Part shown: positions 9,161 through 18,635 of the stretch, one piece after another
Position numbering within the stretch: position 1 is the first letter of the stretch
How the letters are laid out: the number at the start of each line of letters is the position of its first letter
Translations under genes and position numbers: made by a program
The notes under the pieces: model-generated
Told to the model about the DNA's origin: nothing
The model's input: only the letters and a program-made list of their open reading frames with translations
Databases searched by the model: none
Source: Chitinophaga sp. 180180018-3
GTDB lineage: Bacteria > Bacteroidota > Bacteroidia > Chitinophagales > Chitinophagaceae
Assembly: GCF_037893185.1 (NCBI RefSeq)
Contig: NZ_CP140772.1
Span: 7,556,001-7,620,000 of the forward strand
Direction of reading: 5' to 3'
DNA length: 64,000 bases

Positions 9161-10543
9161 TTATTGTTTGGCCAGCGCTCCCATCCACCGGCTGATACGA
9201 TTACATTGTTTGTATTCGTCGTCCACATGCACATAAAACGTTGGTATCTTTTCCACCAGCCATTTATTGATGGCTTCTGCGCGTTTGATATCCAATGTAC
9301 GTTGCTGAATGCGGGAGTAGTCGTCGGTCAGGTTTTCCCTGTGTGGTTGGGTGCGTGTTTTCAGGTATACGATACGTACCGCAGCGCGGCCGTTTTCGTC
9401 GGTGAACTGAGTCGGAGCAGAGATATGACCTGGTTTCAGGGTATCGAGCATCATTACGATTTCTCTTTCACCCGGATCGTCGAGCTGGTCGATAGTAATG
9501 AGGGTACTACCATCACCGGTTTTAGACTGGAGCATACCTCCGTCGAATTTGGCGCTCGGTGCGTCGCTGAACTTGGTAACGGCTTCAGAGAAGGTCATTT
9601 TGTTGTTCAGGATCAGATTGCGGATGGAATCCAGTTTAGCGGTATTGGCAGCCAGGTCGGATTTGGTTACTGCGGCCCTGACGAGAATGTGCTGAACAGT
9701 GACGTTATCGCCGGAGCGTTTGATCATCTGGATCAGGTGGTAACCAAACTGGGTCTTGATCGGGCTGGAGATCTCACCTTCTTTCAAGCGGAAAGCCGCT
9801 GCCAGGAAGTCGGGATCCCAGTTTTTATCGCTACGGTTCATTACATAAATTCCCTTGTTATCCTTTACACCAGGATCTTCAGAGTACAACACTGCCAGGG
9901 AACCGAAATCGGATTCCTTGTTCTGGACGCGTTTTTTGAATTCCAGCAGCCTGTCTATAGCGTATTGATCCATTTCGCGGGTAGCTTTGGGCTGCAATAC
10001 AAGGGTACCTATTTCCAGCTCTGATTCGTAGAATTTGAGACTATCCTTAGGGATGGCGTCGAAGAGGCGTTTCACTTCTGAAGGGGTTACCTTCACAGGT
10101 TCGATAATCTTATTGCGCATGGCCGTGGCCTGCAGGTTTTCCTTGATGGGCTGACGGAAGCGTTCGCGCAGTTGATAGATGGTATATCCTGTGACTTCTT
10201 TCATTTTTTCCTTTCCGCCATACATCTGTTCGAAATAACGGATACGGTTTTCCATCTGTGCTTCCACATCCCCATCGCTTACAGGTAAGCTATCGCGTTC
10301 TGCCTGTAACACCATTACTTTTTGAGAAATCAGCATTTCCAGGGTTTTGCACGCAGCATCGGGAGCCAGGTTGCCGTCGGGAGAATTATGCTGTTGATCA
10401 GCGAGGGCACCATCCATATCGGATTTGAGGATGATCTTATCCCCTACTACCCCGATGATCTTATCTGCCACCAATTTTTGCTGGGCCGAAGAAGTCTGCC
10501 ATAAGAGCAAAGCGCCTGCGGAAAATGCTAAAAGTTTCTTCAT
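9161..10543 (-). CDS. periplasmic SurA-like peptidyl-prolyl isomerase/chaperone
   Basis: 460 residues with a cleavable Sec signal (MKKLLAFSAGALLLWQTSSAQ). The mature N-terminus, VADKIIGVVGDKIILKSDMD, is the SurA N-terminal chaperone domain. Two parvulin (PpiC) domains follow: one around SELEIGTLVLQP...FGYHLIQMIKRSGD (about 175-300), and a second beginning NVTVQHILVRAAV. In Gram-negative bacteria SurA escorts beta-barrel outer membrane proteins to BAM. Here it would serve the SusC-type barrels and TolC-like channels. It is its own transcription unit, ended by the terminator at 9111-9141. Confidence 0.9.
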   Translation of the reverse strand: MKKLLAFSAGALLLWQTSSAQQKLVADKIIGVVGDKIILKSDMDGALADQQHNSPDGNLAPDAACKTLEMLISQKVMVLQAERDSLPVSDGDVEAQMENRIRYFEQMYGGKEKMKEVTGYTIYQLRERFRQPIKENLQATAMRNKIIEPVKVTPSEVKRLFDAIPKDSLKFYESELEIGTLVLQPKATREMDQYAIDRLLEFKKRVQNKESDFGSLAVLYSEDPGVKDNKGIYVMNRSDKNWDPDFLAAAFRLKEGEISSPIKTQFGYHLIQMIKRSGDNVTVQHILVRAAVTKSDLAANTAKLDSIRNLILNNKMTFSEAVTKFSDAPSAKFDGGMLQSKTGDGSTLITIDQLDDPGEREIVMMLDTLKPGHISAPTQFTDENGRAAVRIVYLKTRTQPHRENLTDDYSRIQQRTLDIKRAEAINKWLVEKIPTFYVHVDDEYKQCNRISRWMGALAKQ

Positions 10544-10693
10544 ACAAAAGCGTAAAGACCAAAAATAATTATTTAAAGCTCACAGACATAGAGAAAGTCG
10601 GCGGATTTAACAAAAGTTTAGATGAAACCCCGGCACCTCCGGCAGTAACTGCCAGAGAACGCTCCCGGGGGAAATGCCTGCGAGGAATGTGTC

Positions 10694-10760
10694 AAAATAA
10701 AAACCCGTAAAAAACATCTTTCAAAAACACATAAAAGTTTTCTAAGATATTTTTTACGGG
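10694..10760 (-). terminator. terminator of the rimP-nusA-infB operon
   Basis: CCCGTAAAAAA (10704-10714) and ATCTT pair with AAGAT and TTTTTTACGGG (to 10760). On the minus strand the hairpin is followed by a T-rich run (TTTTTATTTTG). It lies about 30 bp past the infB stop. The rest of the spacer up to the SurA-like gene (10544-10693) holds no gene I can support. Confidence 0.75.
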
Positions 10761-10791
10761 CTATGTGTATTTTATCCTAAATCAGGATACA

Positions 10792-13700
10792 TTAAAGCGT
10801 TCTTTTAACTTCTACTTCTTCAAAGCCTTCGATCATATCGTTAGGCCTGAGGTCGCTGAAGTTACGGACACTCAGACCGCACTCCATGTTGGCGGGTACT
10901 TCCTTCACATCGTCTTTATAACGTTTCAGGGAAGCGAGCTCTCCTGTGAATACCACGATACCGTCGCGAACCACATTGATGCGGGTGTTCCTTGTCAGCT
11001 TGCCATCGACAACGAAGCAACCTGCCACAGTAACTTTTTCGAACTTGTAGGTTTCGCGTACCTGTACGTTGCACACCACTTTCTTCTCGATTTTCGGTTC
11101 CAGCATACCTTCCATGGCGCTCTTGATTTCTTCGATGGCGTCGTAGATGATGGAGTAGTTCCGGATTTCGATATTTTCTTTCTCGGCGAGTTTAGCTGCC
11201 TGAGAAGAAGGACGCACCTGGAATCCGAGGATGATCGCATCAGAAGCGGTTGCCAGCAGTACATCGGATTCAGTGATCTGACCTACGGCTTTGTGAACGA
11301 TACTGATAACGATTTCTTCGGTCGACAGTTTCTGGAGGGAGTCGCTCAACGCTTCCACGGATCCGTCAAAGTCGGCTTTGATGATCAGGTTCAGCTGTTT
11401 GAAGTTACCCAGCGCCAGACGGCGGCCGATTTCATCCAGTGTGATATGTTTCTTGGTACGGATACCTTGTTCACGAACGATCTGGGCTCTGCGGTTAGCC
11501 ACTTCCTTGGCTTCAGATTCGTCGAGGTACATTTTGAATTTCTCACCAGCCTGCGGTGCACCATTCAGACCGAGTACCTGTACCGGCATTGACGGTCCGG
11601 CTTCATCGAGTCTTTGTCCACGTTCGTTGAACATCGCCTTGATCTTACCGAAGAAGGAGCCTGATACGATGGTATCGCCCTGACGGAGGGTACCATTTTG
11701 TACGAGCAGGGAAGCAACGTAACCGCGGCCTTTATCGAGGGTGGCTTCCACGATGCTACCAGCACCTTCGCGGTCCGGGTTGGCTTTCAGTTCCAGCAGT
11801 TCAGCTTCCAGCAATATTTTTTCGAGCAGGACATCGATATTCAGTCCACTCTTAGCAGATATTTCCTGGCTTTGATATTTACCGCCCCAGTCTTCCACCA
11901 GGAGGTTCATACCAGCGAGTTGTTCTTTGATTTTCTCAGGGTTGGCGCCGTCTTTATCCACCTTGTTGATGGCGAATACCATAGGCAGGCCGGCTGCCTG
12001 AGAGTGGGAGATCGCTTCCCTTGTCTGAGGCATAATAGCGTCGTCGGCAGCGATTACGATTACAGCGATATCGGCTGCTTTGGCACCACGGGCACGCATA
12101 GCGGTAAACGCTTCGTGACCAGGGGTATCGAGGAAGGTGATTTTTTTACCGTTGGCAGTGGTTACCTGGTAAGCACCGATGTGCTGGGTAATACCGCCGG
12201 CTTCACCAGCAACAACGTTTGCGTTGCGGATATAGTCGAGCAGAGAGGTTTTACCGTGGTCTACGTGACCCATGATAGTCACGATCGGAGCGCGGGGCAC
12301 TAGATCCGCCGGATCATCTGCTTCATCTACCTCATCACTTTCTTCGGCATCTTCGAGACCAATGAATTCCACTTCGTAGCCGAATTCACCGGCAACGAGC
12401 TCAATTACTTCTGCATCGAGGCGTTGGTTAATAGACACCATGATACCGAGGCCCATACATTTGGAGATTACTTCAGCGAAGCTTACATCCATCAGGGTAG
12501 CCAGTTCGCTTACAGAAACAAATTCTGTAACCTGGAGCTTGTTGTTTTCCTGGCCCTGGTTGGATTTCAGGTTGGCTCTTTCCTCACGTTTTTCTCTGCG
12601 GTGTTTAGCTTTCACGTTTTTACCGCGACCGCCACCGGAGAGTTTGGCCATTGTTTCCTTGATCTTATTCTGGATCTCGTTAGTATCGATTTCTTTTTCT
12701 TCCGGAGTGCGTTTATCATCGCGGTGTCCATGGCCGGGTCTATTGAATCCGCCGCCCTGGCCTGGCCTGTTGAAATTGCCGCCCTGACCGGGTCTGTTAT
12801 GGCCACCCTGGCCGCCACCCTGACGGTTGAAGTTGCCGCCCTGGCCGCCTTGTCTGTGACCACCGCCTTGTCCTTGCTGACCTTGTCCGCCCTGGCGATT
12901 GAAATTACCGCCCTGGCCTTGTCCACCCTGACGGTTGAAATTGCCACCCTGGCCTTGTCCTTGTCCACCCTGGCGATTGAAATTACCGCCGCCCTGGTTG
13001 GAGCCGGTGTTGGAGCCGCCATGCTGGCGGTTTCCGTGACGATTATCCTGGCGGTTATCACCTGGTTTGCCACCCTGGTGTTGTCCGGGGCGGTTTCCAT
13101 GACGATTTTCGCCTTGATGAGTACCTTCTTTCCGGTCGCCGTCTTTAAAGTCTTTCGGCTGAACGGGTTCTGGTTTTTTCTCCACGATGATGCGTTTACG
13201 TTTACGCTTTTCGTCGCGGTTGAAGTTGTTTTTATTATTATCGCGCCTGTCGGATTGAACAGGCAGTTCGATTTTACCGATTACTTTCGGGCCGGTTAAT
13301 TTTTCGGCCTGGATGTTTTCGATCACAGCCGGACCAGCATCTTCCTGGGGGGGCTGTTGAGCCGCCGGAGGGGCTGGGGGTGTGTTTTCGGCAGTAGCGG
13401 GTTTACGGCTGTCGGTTTTTACGACTTGTTTAACAGGAATCTGCGCAGGTTCTTTAACTGCAGCCGGTTTTGCCTCTTGTAATACTTCTTCCACTTTTTT
13501 AACTACAGGTTTATCTTCAACCGGTGCGGCTTTTTCCGTGTTATCTGTCGTATCGGTTTTTTCTGTTTTCGCTACTTTTTCGGCCGGAGGGGTGGTTTCA
13601 GCTTTAGGGGCTGGTGCCACGGTTTCGGCTTTTTCAGCTGGCTTTTCAGCTGCGGGAGGCGTTACATCCTTTACGGGAGCAGGTTGTTCCGGTTGTTTTT

Positions 13701-14427
13701 CAGCAGCGGGAGCAGTGGTAACGGCCGGTTTTTCTTCTTTCACCGGAGGTTTGACAGCTTCCGGCTGCGGGGCCGGTGTTTCATCCTGTTCAGGTTTTTT
13801 TGCAACATTCTTTTTGCGGTTAAGCGCATCCAGGTCGATGGTGGTGATTACTTTCGGGCCGTTGATTTTAGGCGCTTCAGTTTTCACGACTTCATCGGCA
13901 GGTGGAGGCGTAGCCGGTGCTTTAGGAACTTCCGCAACAGGGGGAGCTGTAACAACGGGTGGTTCCGGCTTCGGTTCAGCTTTCTCCATAGCGGGGGGCG
14001 GAGTTGCCGGAGCAACAGTCGCCTGAGGTTCCTGTTTGGCAGTTTCTTTAGGAGGAGCCGGTTGAGGCTCAGCTTTAGGTTCCTGCCGGGCTGCTTCTGC
14101 AGAGGGGGCAGGAACAGCGTTTTCTTCTTTAGTAGTATTTTTCTTAGCCGCCGCTTCCGCTTCCTCCTTCTCTTTCTTCTTCATCGTTTCTAACACGCTT
14201 CCTTTAGGCAGGGCTATCTGGTCGCTTTTGCGCTTGTTAGCCTTGTCCTGCTGGAACTCCGACTGCAGAGCTGTATACATAACAGCCGTAAGGCGGGCAT
14301 TTGGAGAACCAAAGCCGCCCATATCGAAGCCTTTATTGCTAAGGAAATCGATGAGGGTTTCCTTACCAATATTAAACTCTTTGGCTGCAGCGAGCAATCG
14401 TGGTGTGTTGTTTGTTGTTTCAGGCAT
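10792..14427 (-). CDS. infB: translation initiation factor IF-2
   Basis: This GTPase delivers initiator fMet-tRNA to the 30S subunit. I place the start at the ATG ending at 14427 (1211 residues). It gives [29 protein letters not shown], the standard Bacteroidota IF-2 N-terminus, with a GGAGG 13 bases upstream. An in-frame ATG at 14571 would overlap nusA and add 48 atypical residues. A very long linker follows, first rich in Pro, Ala, Lys and Glu, then in Gly, Gln, Asn and Arg repeats. The G domain has [19 protein letters not shown] (about residue 715-733), DTPGH and NKVDKDG, then domains II-IV to the C-terminus. It is the last gene of rimP-nusA-infB. Confidence 0.95.
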   Translation of the reverse strand: MPETTNNTPRLLAAAKEFNIGKETLIDFLSNKGFDMGGFGSPNARLTAVMYTALQSEFQQDKANKRKSDQIALPKGSVLETMKKKEKEEAEAAAKKNTTKEENAVPAPSAEAARQEPKAEPQPAPPKETAKQEPQATVAPATPPPAMEKAEPKPEPPVVTAPPVAEVPKAPATPPPADEVVKTEAPKINGPKVITTIDLDALNRKKNVAKKPEQDETPAPQPEAVKPPVKEEKPAVTTAPAAEKQPEQPAPVKDVTPPAAEKPAEKAETVAPAPKAETTPPAEKVAKTEKTDTTDNTEKAAPVEDKPVVKKVEEVLQEAKPAAVKEPAQIPVKQVVKTDSRKPATAENTPPAPPAAQQPPQEDAGPAVIENIQAEKLTGPKVIGKIELPVQSDRRDNNKNNFNRDEKRKRKRIIVEKKPEPVQPKDFKDGDRKEGTHQGENRHGNRPGQHQGGKPGDNRQDNRHGNRQHGGSNTGSNQGGGNFNRQGGQGQGQGGNFNRQGGQGQGGNFNRQGGQGQQGQGGGHRQGGQGGNFNRQGGGQGGHNRPGQGGNFNRPGQGGGFNRPGHGHRDDKRTPEEKEIDTNEIQNKIKETMAKLSGGGRGKNVKAKHRREKREERANLKSNQGQENNKLQVTEFVSVSELATLMDVSFAEVISKCMGLGIMVSINQRLDAEVIELVAGEFGYEVEFIGLEDAEESDEVDEADDPADLVPRAPIVTIMGHVDHGKTSLLDYIRNANVVAGEAGGITQHIGAYQVTTANGKKITFLDTPGHEAFTAMRARGAKAADIAVIVIAADDAIMPQTREAISHSQAAGLPMVFAINKVDKDGANPEKIKEQLAGMNLLVEDWGGKYQSQEISAKSGLNIDVLLEKILLEAELLELKANPDREGAGSIVEATLDKGRGYVASLLVQNGTLRQGDTIVSGSFFGKIKAMFNERGQRLDEAGPSMPVQVLGLNGAPQAGEKFKMYLDESEAKEVANRRAQIVREQGIRTKKHITLDEIGRRLALGNFKQLNLIIKADFDGSVEALSDSLQKLSTEEIVISIVHKAVGQITESDVLLATASDAIILGFQVRPSSQAAKLAEKENIEIRNYSIIYDAIEEIKSAMEGMLEPKIEKKVVCNVQVRETYKFEKVTVAGCFVVDGKLTRNTRINVVRDGIVVFTGELASLKRYKDDVKEVPANMECGLSVRNFSDLRPNDMIEGFEEVEVKRTL
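12737..13012 (-). repeat. in-frame tandem repeat encoding a Gly-Gln-Asn-Arg tract of IF-2
   Basis: Roughly 280 bp inside infB is built from imperfect units encoding [12 protein letters not shown] and close variants, repeated at least six times ([21 protein letters not shown]). The DNA repeats the words for 'ccgccctgg' and 'cggttgaaat' at irregular spacing of about 27-50 bp. The frame is kept throughout. The encoded segment is low-complexity, positively charged through Arg and resembles RGG/FG-type disordered RNA-binding tracts. Confidence 0.85.
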
Positions 14428-14557
14428 ATCGTATATCGGGCCTCCCCTGTTTCCCGTTTTTTCCAAACGGGACGTTTTTTTACGTTTAAACAATAACTCG
14501 AAAAAATCAATTCCCTTTCTAATAAGGCCTTTGCCAGGGAAGGGTTGTGGCTCGGCT

Positions 14558-15805
14558 TTATTCTTTGTCAAACTCTTCCTGTAATATTCTTCTTACATCC
14601 TGCACTGTCTCTTCTTCCAGATCAGAACGGCGTACCAGTTCTTCAGTGGTCAGCTCTAATACGCTGCGGGCAGTGTCACAACCTATTCGCTTAAGTTCAT
14701 CTATGATCCATTCTTCGATTTCATCTGAGAATTCTTCCAGATCGATGTCAAATTCGGACTGTTCCTGTACTTCATCACGGAAAACATCTATCTCATAACC
14801 GGTTAATTCGCAAGCCAGTTTGATATTGACGCCTTTTTTACCGATGGCCAGTGATACCTGGTCAGGGTTAAGGTAAACGGAGGCGTATTTATTTTCGTTA
14901 TCCACTTCCATGCGGCTGATCCTTGCAGGAGTCAGGGAACGTTGAATTAACAACTGGATATTGGTAGTGAAGTTGATGATATCAATGTTTTCGTTCCTGA
15001 GTTCACGCACGATACCGTGGATGCGGCTACCTTTCATACCAACACAAGCGCCCACCGGATCGATACGGTCGTCGTACGATTCAACGGCTACTTTAGCTCT
15101 TTCACCAGGTTCGCGAACAATTTTCTTGATGACAATAAGCCCGTCAAAGATCTCAGGCACCTCAATTTCCAGCAATTTAGCAAGGAAGGATGGATGTGTG
15201 CGGGAGAGAATGATGAGTGGTGCGTTGTTTTTCAATTCTACCTTTTTTACCACCGCTCTTACATTTTCCCCTTTTTTGAAATAATCTGTAGGGATCTGTT
15301 CAGATTTAGGCAAAATTAATTCATTCCCTTCATCATCAAGCAATAAAACTTCTTTTTTCCAAACCTGGTAAACTTCCCCTGTTACAATTTCGCCGGCTTT
15401 ATCAGCATATTTCTTAACCAGGATATTCTTTTTCAGGTCGCCAATGCGGGCAGACAGCGTTTGTTTGGCAGCCAGGATGGCCCTGCGGCCAAAGTCCATG
15501 ATTTCTACCTCTTCATATAAATCCTCGCCTACCTGATAATCTGGTTCTACGAGAATAGCTTGGGAGTATGCGATTTGTGCGTTGTCATCTTCTACTTCTC
15601 CATCATTAACGATGGTTCGACGGCGTAATATTTCCAAGTCACCTTTTTCGGTATTTACAATCACGTCAAAATTCTCATCTGAGCCATATTTTTTCCTCAG
15701 CAGCGTTTTGAACACATCTTCCAGAACCTTCATCAATGTAGGACGGTCAATGTTTTCCGCCTCCTTGAACTCGGTAAATGACTCAATTAAGTTAATACTA
15801 GCCAT
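14558..15805 (-). CDS. nusA: transcription termination/antitermination factor NusA
   Basis: RNA polymerase-associated RNA-binding factor for pausing, termination and antitermination. The 415 residues start [25 protein letters not shown], the NusA N-terminal RNAP-binding domain. An S1 domain follows around [18 protein letters not shown] (about 135-195). Two KH domains follow: [22 protein letters not shown] (about 250-271, with the GxxG-type loop) and [20 protein letters not shown] (about 317-336). The acidic C-terminus has a helix-hairpin-helix-like segment ([20 protein letters not shown]). Length fits non-proteobacterial NusA. It lies 16 bp after rimP. Confidence 0.95.
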   Translation of the reverse strand: MASINLIESFTEFKEAENIDRPTLMKVLEDVFKTLLRKKYGSDENFDVIVNTEKGDLEILRRRTIVNDGEVEDDNAQIAYSQAILVEPDYQVGEDLYEEVEIMDFGRRAILAAKQTLSARIGDLKKNILVKKYADKAGEIVTGEVYQVWKKEVLLLDDEGNELILPKSEQIPTDYFKKGENVRAVVKKVELKNNAPLIILSRTHPSFLAKLLEIEVPEIFDGLIVIKKIVREPGERAKVAVESYDDRIDPVGACVGMKGSRIHGIVRELRNENIDIINFTTNIQLLIQRSLTPARISRMEVDNENKYASVYLNPDQVSLAIGKKGVNIKLACELTGYEIDVFRDEVQEQSEFDIDLEEFSDEIEEWIIDELKRIGCDTARSVLELTTEELVRRSDLEEETVQDVRRILQEEFDKE

Positions 15806-15821
15806 GTTTATTTGTTATATT

Positions 15822-16286
15822 TTAAAACACGATGCACACTTTTGTGTGCTTTATTTCATTAAGTTTTAAATCAGTTGATTTCTTTTCTTTCTTTTTACCC
15901 ACCAGCTCCTCGATATTGATAGCGTCGTCGGTTACGGCCAGCAGGGTACCTTCCTTAACGGAACCGTCCAGCAGGGTAACTTCCACTTTACGACCAATAT
16001 TTTTGAGGTATTGTCTGTGTAGTTTCAGCGGTTCATCCAGGCCCGGAGACGATACCTCGAGGGAGAAATCGTTATCGGGGAACAGTGCAGCCGCTTCCAG
16101 CAAAGGATATAACTGACGGTTAAAAGACACCAGTGTGGCAACTGGTACTCCTTTATCCCCATCCAGAAAGAGCTTTATGTTGTTAGTGGGCTTAATTCTG
16201 ATATCTACCAAAAAATTGTCGGGATGATCAACCAGCAGTCCTTCTGCAATTTCCCGTATCGTTTTTATCACGTGTTCGTTTGCCAT
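15822..16286 (-). CDS. rimP: ribosome maturation factor RimP
   Basis: Assists 30S subunit maturation. With the ATG ending at 16286 the protein is 154 residues and starts MANEHVIKTIREIAEGLL. The motifs LFLDGDKGV, LEVSSPGLDEPLKLHRQYLKNIGRKVEVTL and the C-terminal Sm-like barrel segment (TLLAVTDDAINIEEL) are typical. The longer frame from 16334 adds 16 residues with no homology. It is first in the conserved rimP-nusA-infB operon and its context confirms the identity. Confidence 0.93.
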   Translation of the reverse strand: MANEHVIKTIREIAEGLLVDHPDNFLVDIRIKPTNNIKLFLDGDKGVPVATLVSFNRQLYPLLEAAALFPDNDFSLEVSSPGLDEPLKLHRQYLKNIGRKVEVTLLDGSVKEGTLLAVTDDAINIEELVGKKKEKKSTDLKLNEIKHTKVCIVF

Positions 16287-16452
16287 ACAAAAAGCGCGAA
16301 GGGGACAATATCTCGTCCCCTTCGTTTGAATCATTTTTCCTCACACAAAATTATGATTTTATTTTGATTGAAAAACTATTTCTTTACTTTGTAGGTAAAT
16401 AATCACATGAGACAGGCCTCCACCGTTCATATGTGTTTTTAAAATATCTGAT

Positions 16453-16749
16453 GTGAGCTCCGCTATCTTTCGAAAAATAAATATAGAATTAATTGTGTGG
16501 CCCCTGGGATTGACCCTGTTATATATAATGAATCCGGAAGCAAAAGCGGGGAGTTTGTGTATTTTGAAACAGATGGGGATTCCTTTTTGTCCGGGTTGTG
16601 GTCTGGGACATGGTATTCATTATTTTTTACATGGCCAATGGTCGGCAGCCATTGAGCATCATTGGTTGTCGCCGGTAGTGGTGGTAGTATTGTTGTACCG
16701 GATTTTACAATTGGCAAGACTTCAGTATACAGACTTAAAACAAATATAA
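16453..16749 (+). CDS. DUF2752 family small membrane protein
   Basis: 98 residues from a GTG start. Two or three hydrophobic segments flank the diagnostic motif GIPFCPGCGLGHGIHYFLHG (about 41-60), which defines DUF2752 proteins of unknown function. The C-terminal helix LSPVVVVVLLYRILQL is a membrane span. It is 10 bp upstream of the TM2-domain gene, so the two are probably co-transcribed. The GTG start is the only good in-frame start before the first hydrophobic span. Confidence 0.8.
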   Translation: MSSAIFRKINIELIVWPLGLTLLYIMNPEAKAGSLCILKQMGIPFCPGCGLGHGIHYFLHGQWSAAIEHHWLSPVVVVVLLYRILQLARLQYTDLKQI

Positions 16750-16759
16750 ACCCAACTCT

Positions 16760-17110
16760 ATGAACGATTTTTCATTTGCGATGCTTCCGGGCATTCAGCC
16801 TGAGGAAATGCTGTGGTTACAGGAACTGACTAAAGGTTACTCTGTAGAGAACAAGCAGAAATTCCTGACAATTTACCAGGGCCGGCGCAAAGATCCGCAA
16901 ACTATTCTTATATGTGCCCTGATTGGTTTTCTGGGACCTGCCGGTGTTCACCGTTTCTTGCTGAATCAGATTGGCATGGGGATTATTTACTTCCTGACCC
17001 TTGGTTTTTGTTTCATCGGCACTATTGTAGACGCCGTCAACTACCGGAAGCTTTCGTGGGAATTCAATAAGAAAGAGGCGTTGGCATCGGCGGCACTGCT
17101 GGGACTGTAA
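16760..17110 (+). CDS. TM2 domain-containing membrane protein
   Basis: 116 residues. A soluble N-terminus of about 50 residues precedes ILICALIGFLGPAGVHRFLLNQIGMGIIYFLTLGFCFIGTIVDAVNY (about 53-99). This is the TM2 domain: two spans joined by a short turn with the GxHRFYLG-like motif (here GVHRFLLNQ). These small proteins are common in Bacteroidota and have no firm function. Its neighbour upstream is DUF2752, which often accompanies TM2 genes. Confidence 0.85.
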   Translation: MNDFSFAMLPGIQPEEMLWLQELTKGYSVENKQKFLTIYQGRRKDPQTILICALIGFLGPAGVHRFLLNQIGMGIIYFLTLGFCFIGTIVDAVNYRKLSWEFNKKEALASAALLGL

Positions 17111-17189
17111 AAGAGGAAAGTTAAAAAAAACTTAAAAAAACGCCCTTTTATGGCCCCCGGAACCTATATTCAGCTACCTTCGTGCTATT

Positions 17190-17432
17190 ATGTTAAGATT
17201 CATCGTTTCCATATTCCTGGCATGGCTGCTGTATAAGCTGGTGTTTGACCTGATCATACCAGGATACCGGGTGGCGAAACAGGTGCGCAGGCAGATGACT
17301 GATATGCAGGAACATATGAGACAGCAATATCAGGATCCGCAGTCTGGGCCATACCAGCAGCAAGATCCTCCCCCACCTCCGAAAAAGAATGTGGATAAAG
17401 GAGATTATATTGATTTTGAAGAAATAAAATAA
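17190..17432 (+). CDS. DUF4834 family small membrane-anchored protein
   Basis: 80 residues. An N-terminal span (LRFIVSIFLAWLLYKLVFDLII) is followed by a basic, Gln-rich stretch (RVAKQVRRQMTDMQEHMRQQ), a Pro-rich linker and the C-terminal KGDYIDFEEIK. The conserved end G-x-Y-I-D-(F/Y)-E-E is the hallmark of DUF4834, a Bacteroidota-specific family of unknown function. It ends at a bidirectional terminator. Confidence 0.8.
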   Translation: MLRFIVSIFLAWLLYKLVFDLIIPGYRVAKQVRRQMTDMQEHMRQQYQDPQSGPYQQQDPPPPPKKNVDKGDYIDFEEIK

Positions 17433-17461
17433 AAAAGACCGGGCAACTGCCCGGTTTTTTT
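17431..17461. terminator. bidirectional intrinsic terminator
   Basis: CCGGGC (17439-17444) pairs with GCCCGG (17449-17454) around AACT. A6 lies to the left and T7 to the right. It serves the DUF4834 gene and the convergent HAD gene, whose stop codon overlaps it. Confidence 0.9.
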
Positions 17462-18089
17462 ATACCGCATTTTTTGGGCGGAAAATATCCAGTATTGTTT
17501 TGGGCGTCTGCAGGTGGATGGTTTGCAGTCCCACTGCGTTAGCTCCTTCGATATTCGCCTGGAGGTCATCGACGAAAAGCGTTTCACCAGCTATCAGCCC
17601 GTTTTCATTTATTACCATGAGATAAGATTCCTTCTCCGGTTTACGGCAGCCCATCAGATGGGAGTAATAGGCTTTGTCGAAAAAGCTTCCAAGGGATGGT
17701 ATGCCCCTGCTTTCCTGTAATATTTTATTGAATGCGTTGAGGTGTATGGCGTTGGTATTGCTCAGCAGATAAAGATTATAATGCTGGCGGAGTTGCTGCA
17801 GCAGTTGCAGACGTTGCAGCGGGAAATCGAGCAGCATGGCATTCCAGGCATTGATGATTTGTTCGTCGGTTACATTCCCGGGGAGATGCTCGTGCATGGC
17901 AGCAACGAATTCCTGTGCAGTTATGTGACCGGTTTCCAGGTTGTTGAACAGGTTAGAGCCATGGAATAGCGAATAGAGCTCATGAAAATTTTTGACGCCG
18001 AGATTGGTGAAGGCATCATTGGTGAGCTGGTAGTTGATGTTGAGGATCACGCCACCGAGGTCGAAGATGATATTTTTGATATTTTGCAT
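17460..18089 (-). CDS. HAD-superfamily hydrolase (subfamily IA)
   Basis: 209 residues. Motif I is IIFDLGGVILNIN (about 7-19), where the second Asp of DxD is replaced by Gly as in many HAD-IA proteins. Motif II is LYLLSNTN (about 105-112), motif III includes the Lys in GCRKPEKESY (about 148-157), and motif IV is TLFVDDLQANIEGANAVG (about 171-188). The cap is small and helical. The family hydrolyses phosphate esters of sugars or nucleotides; the substrate is not apparent. It stands alone, converging with the DUF4834 gene. Confidence 0.88.
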   Translation of the reverse strand: MQNIKNIIFDLGGVILNINYQLTNDAFTNLGVKNFHELYSLFHGSNLFNNLETGHITAQEFVAAMHEHLPGNVTDEQIINAWNAMLLDFPLQRLQLLQQLRQHYNLYLLSNTNAIHLNAFNKILQESRGIPSLGSFFDKAYYSHLMGCRKPEKESYLMVINENGLIAGETLFVDDLQANIEGANAVGLQTIHLQTPKTILDIFRPKNAV

Positions 18090-18174
18090 ATAGTCAGAGT
18101 TGGGAACAAATTTATTAAGTGTAGGCGTAAGCGTAGCGGGTAAAAATTTTTTTAGGATAATTCAATAAAATAAT

Positions 18175-18182
18175 TAATTTTG
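18175..18182 (+). promoter_or_regulatory. probable -7 element of the tRNA promoter
   Basis: TAATTTTG matches TAnnTTTG. It is 38 bases before the mature tRNA 5' end. A T-rich block (TTTTTTTAGG) about 20-25 bases further up could serve as the -33 region. Confidence 0.45.
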
Positions 18183-18220
18183 CCGTCCCTTGAAAAAGGG
18201 AAATTTAGTTCTTCGGAACA

Positions 18221-18294
18221 GGTCCTATAGCTCAGTTGGTTAGAGCACCTGACTCATAATCAGGGGGTCCCAGGATCATGCCCTGGTGGGACCA
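18221..18294 (+). tRNA. tRNA with CAT anticodon (elongator Met or Ile2)
   Basis: A full cloverleaf can be drawn. The acceptor GGTCCTA pairs with TGGGACC (discriminator A at 18294). The D stem is GCTC/GAGC. The anticodon stem CCTGA/TCAGG holds the loop CTCATAA, so the anticodon is CAT. The T stem is CCAGG/CCTGG. CCA is not encoded. CAT can be elongator Met or the lysidine-modified Ile2, and the sequence alone does not decide. Odd feature: the T loop reads ATCATGC, where TTCRANY is expected. Positions 54 and 58 are thus A and T, a swap of the normal T54-A58 pair. Confidence 0.9.
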
Positions 18295-18306
18295 CACTAC
18301 ACAAAG

Positions 18307-18341
18307 AGGCTTTCAGCGGATTAACGCGGAAAGCCTTTTTT
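18307..18341 (+). terminator. intrinsic terminator after the tRNA
   Basis: AGGCTTTC (18307-18314) pairs with GAAAGCCT (18329-18336), followed by a T6 tract. It lies 12 bp past the tRNA. Confidence 0.85.
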
Positions 18342-18400
18342 CATTTGCATACAATAGGCCTCAAAACGGATTGATTAAATTCTATGAGATCTGCTACTAA

Positions 18401-18529
18401 CATTCCCAGATTATTGATCCGCAGTTTGGGAGATATGAGCAAGGAAAAGATTTGAGGTTTAGTAGCCTGGTGAGAGTGGTGACTGCTTTTGGGATGACGA
18501 TGGAGGAGTTTTTTAGAGATGGTTTTTGA
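18401..18529 (+). pseudogene. C-terminal remnant of an XRE-type HTH protein
   Basis: Between an in-frame stop (TAA at 18398-18400) and TGA at 18527-18529 the frame encodes about 42 residues. They end RYEQGKDLRFSSLVRVVTAF and then GMTMEEFFRDGF. This matches the last helices of small Bacteroidota XRE repressors (RYERGKxxxRFSxLxRxxxAxxxxxxEFF). The first half of the HTH and any start codon are missing, and the junction just upstream looks scrambled. I read it as a decayed gene next to the tRNA. Confidence 0.55.
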
Positions 18530-18635
18530 GCACCAAACTCTGATGGCCTGAATTTGCGCCAGTCAGCTTCAGTGTAGCACCGCTTTGCACGAGAATCGTC
18601 GTATATGCCTGGCCATATAAGTTGTCACGGGTATT
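18513..18635 (-). pseudogene. possible fragment of an extracellular-type protein
   Basis: Forty sense codons on the minus strand include DNLYGQAYTTILVQSGATLK and LTGANSGHQSLVLKN, bounded by stops on both sides. The Thr/Ser/Gly-rich beta-type composition looks like debris of a surface protein repeat. It overlaps the HTH remnant on the other strand, so at most one was functional here. I do not recognise the family. Confidence 0.2.

Noticed and set aside
12737..13012. Regularly spaced repeats that could suggest a CRISPR array
   Set aside because: Units differ in length, encode continuous protein in frame and have no unique spacers or leader.
12424..13299. Long plus-strand ORF (291 aa) with many repeats, antisense to infB
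   Set aside because: It is the complement of the IF-2 repeat tract and linker; the composition follows from codon bias on the opposite strand, and IF-2 itself is certain.
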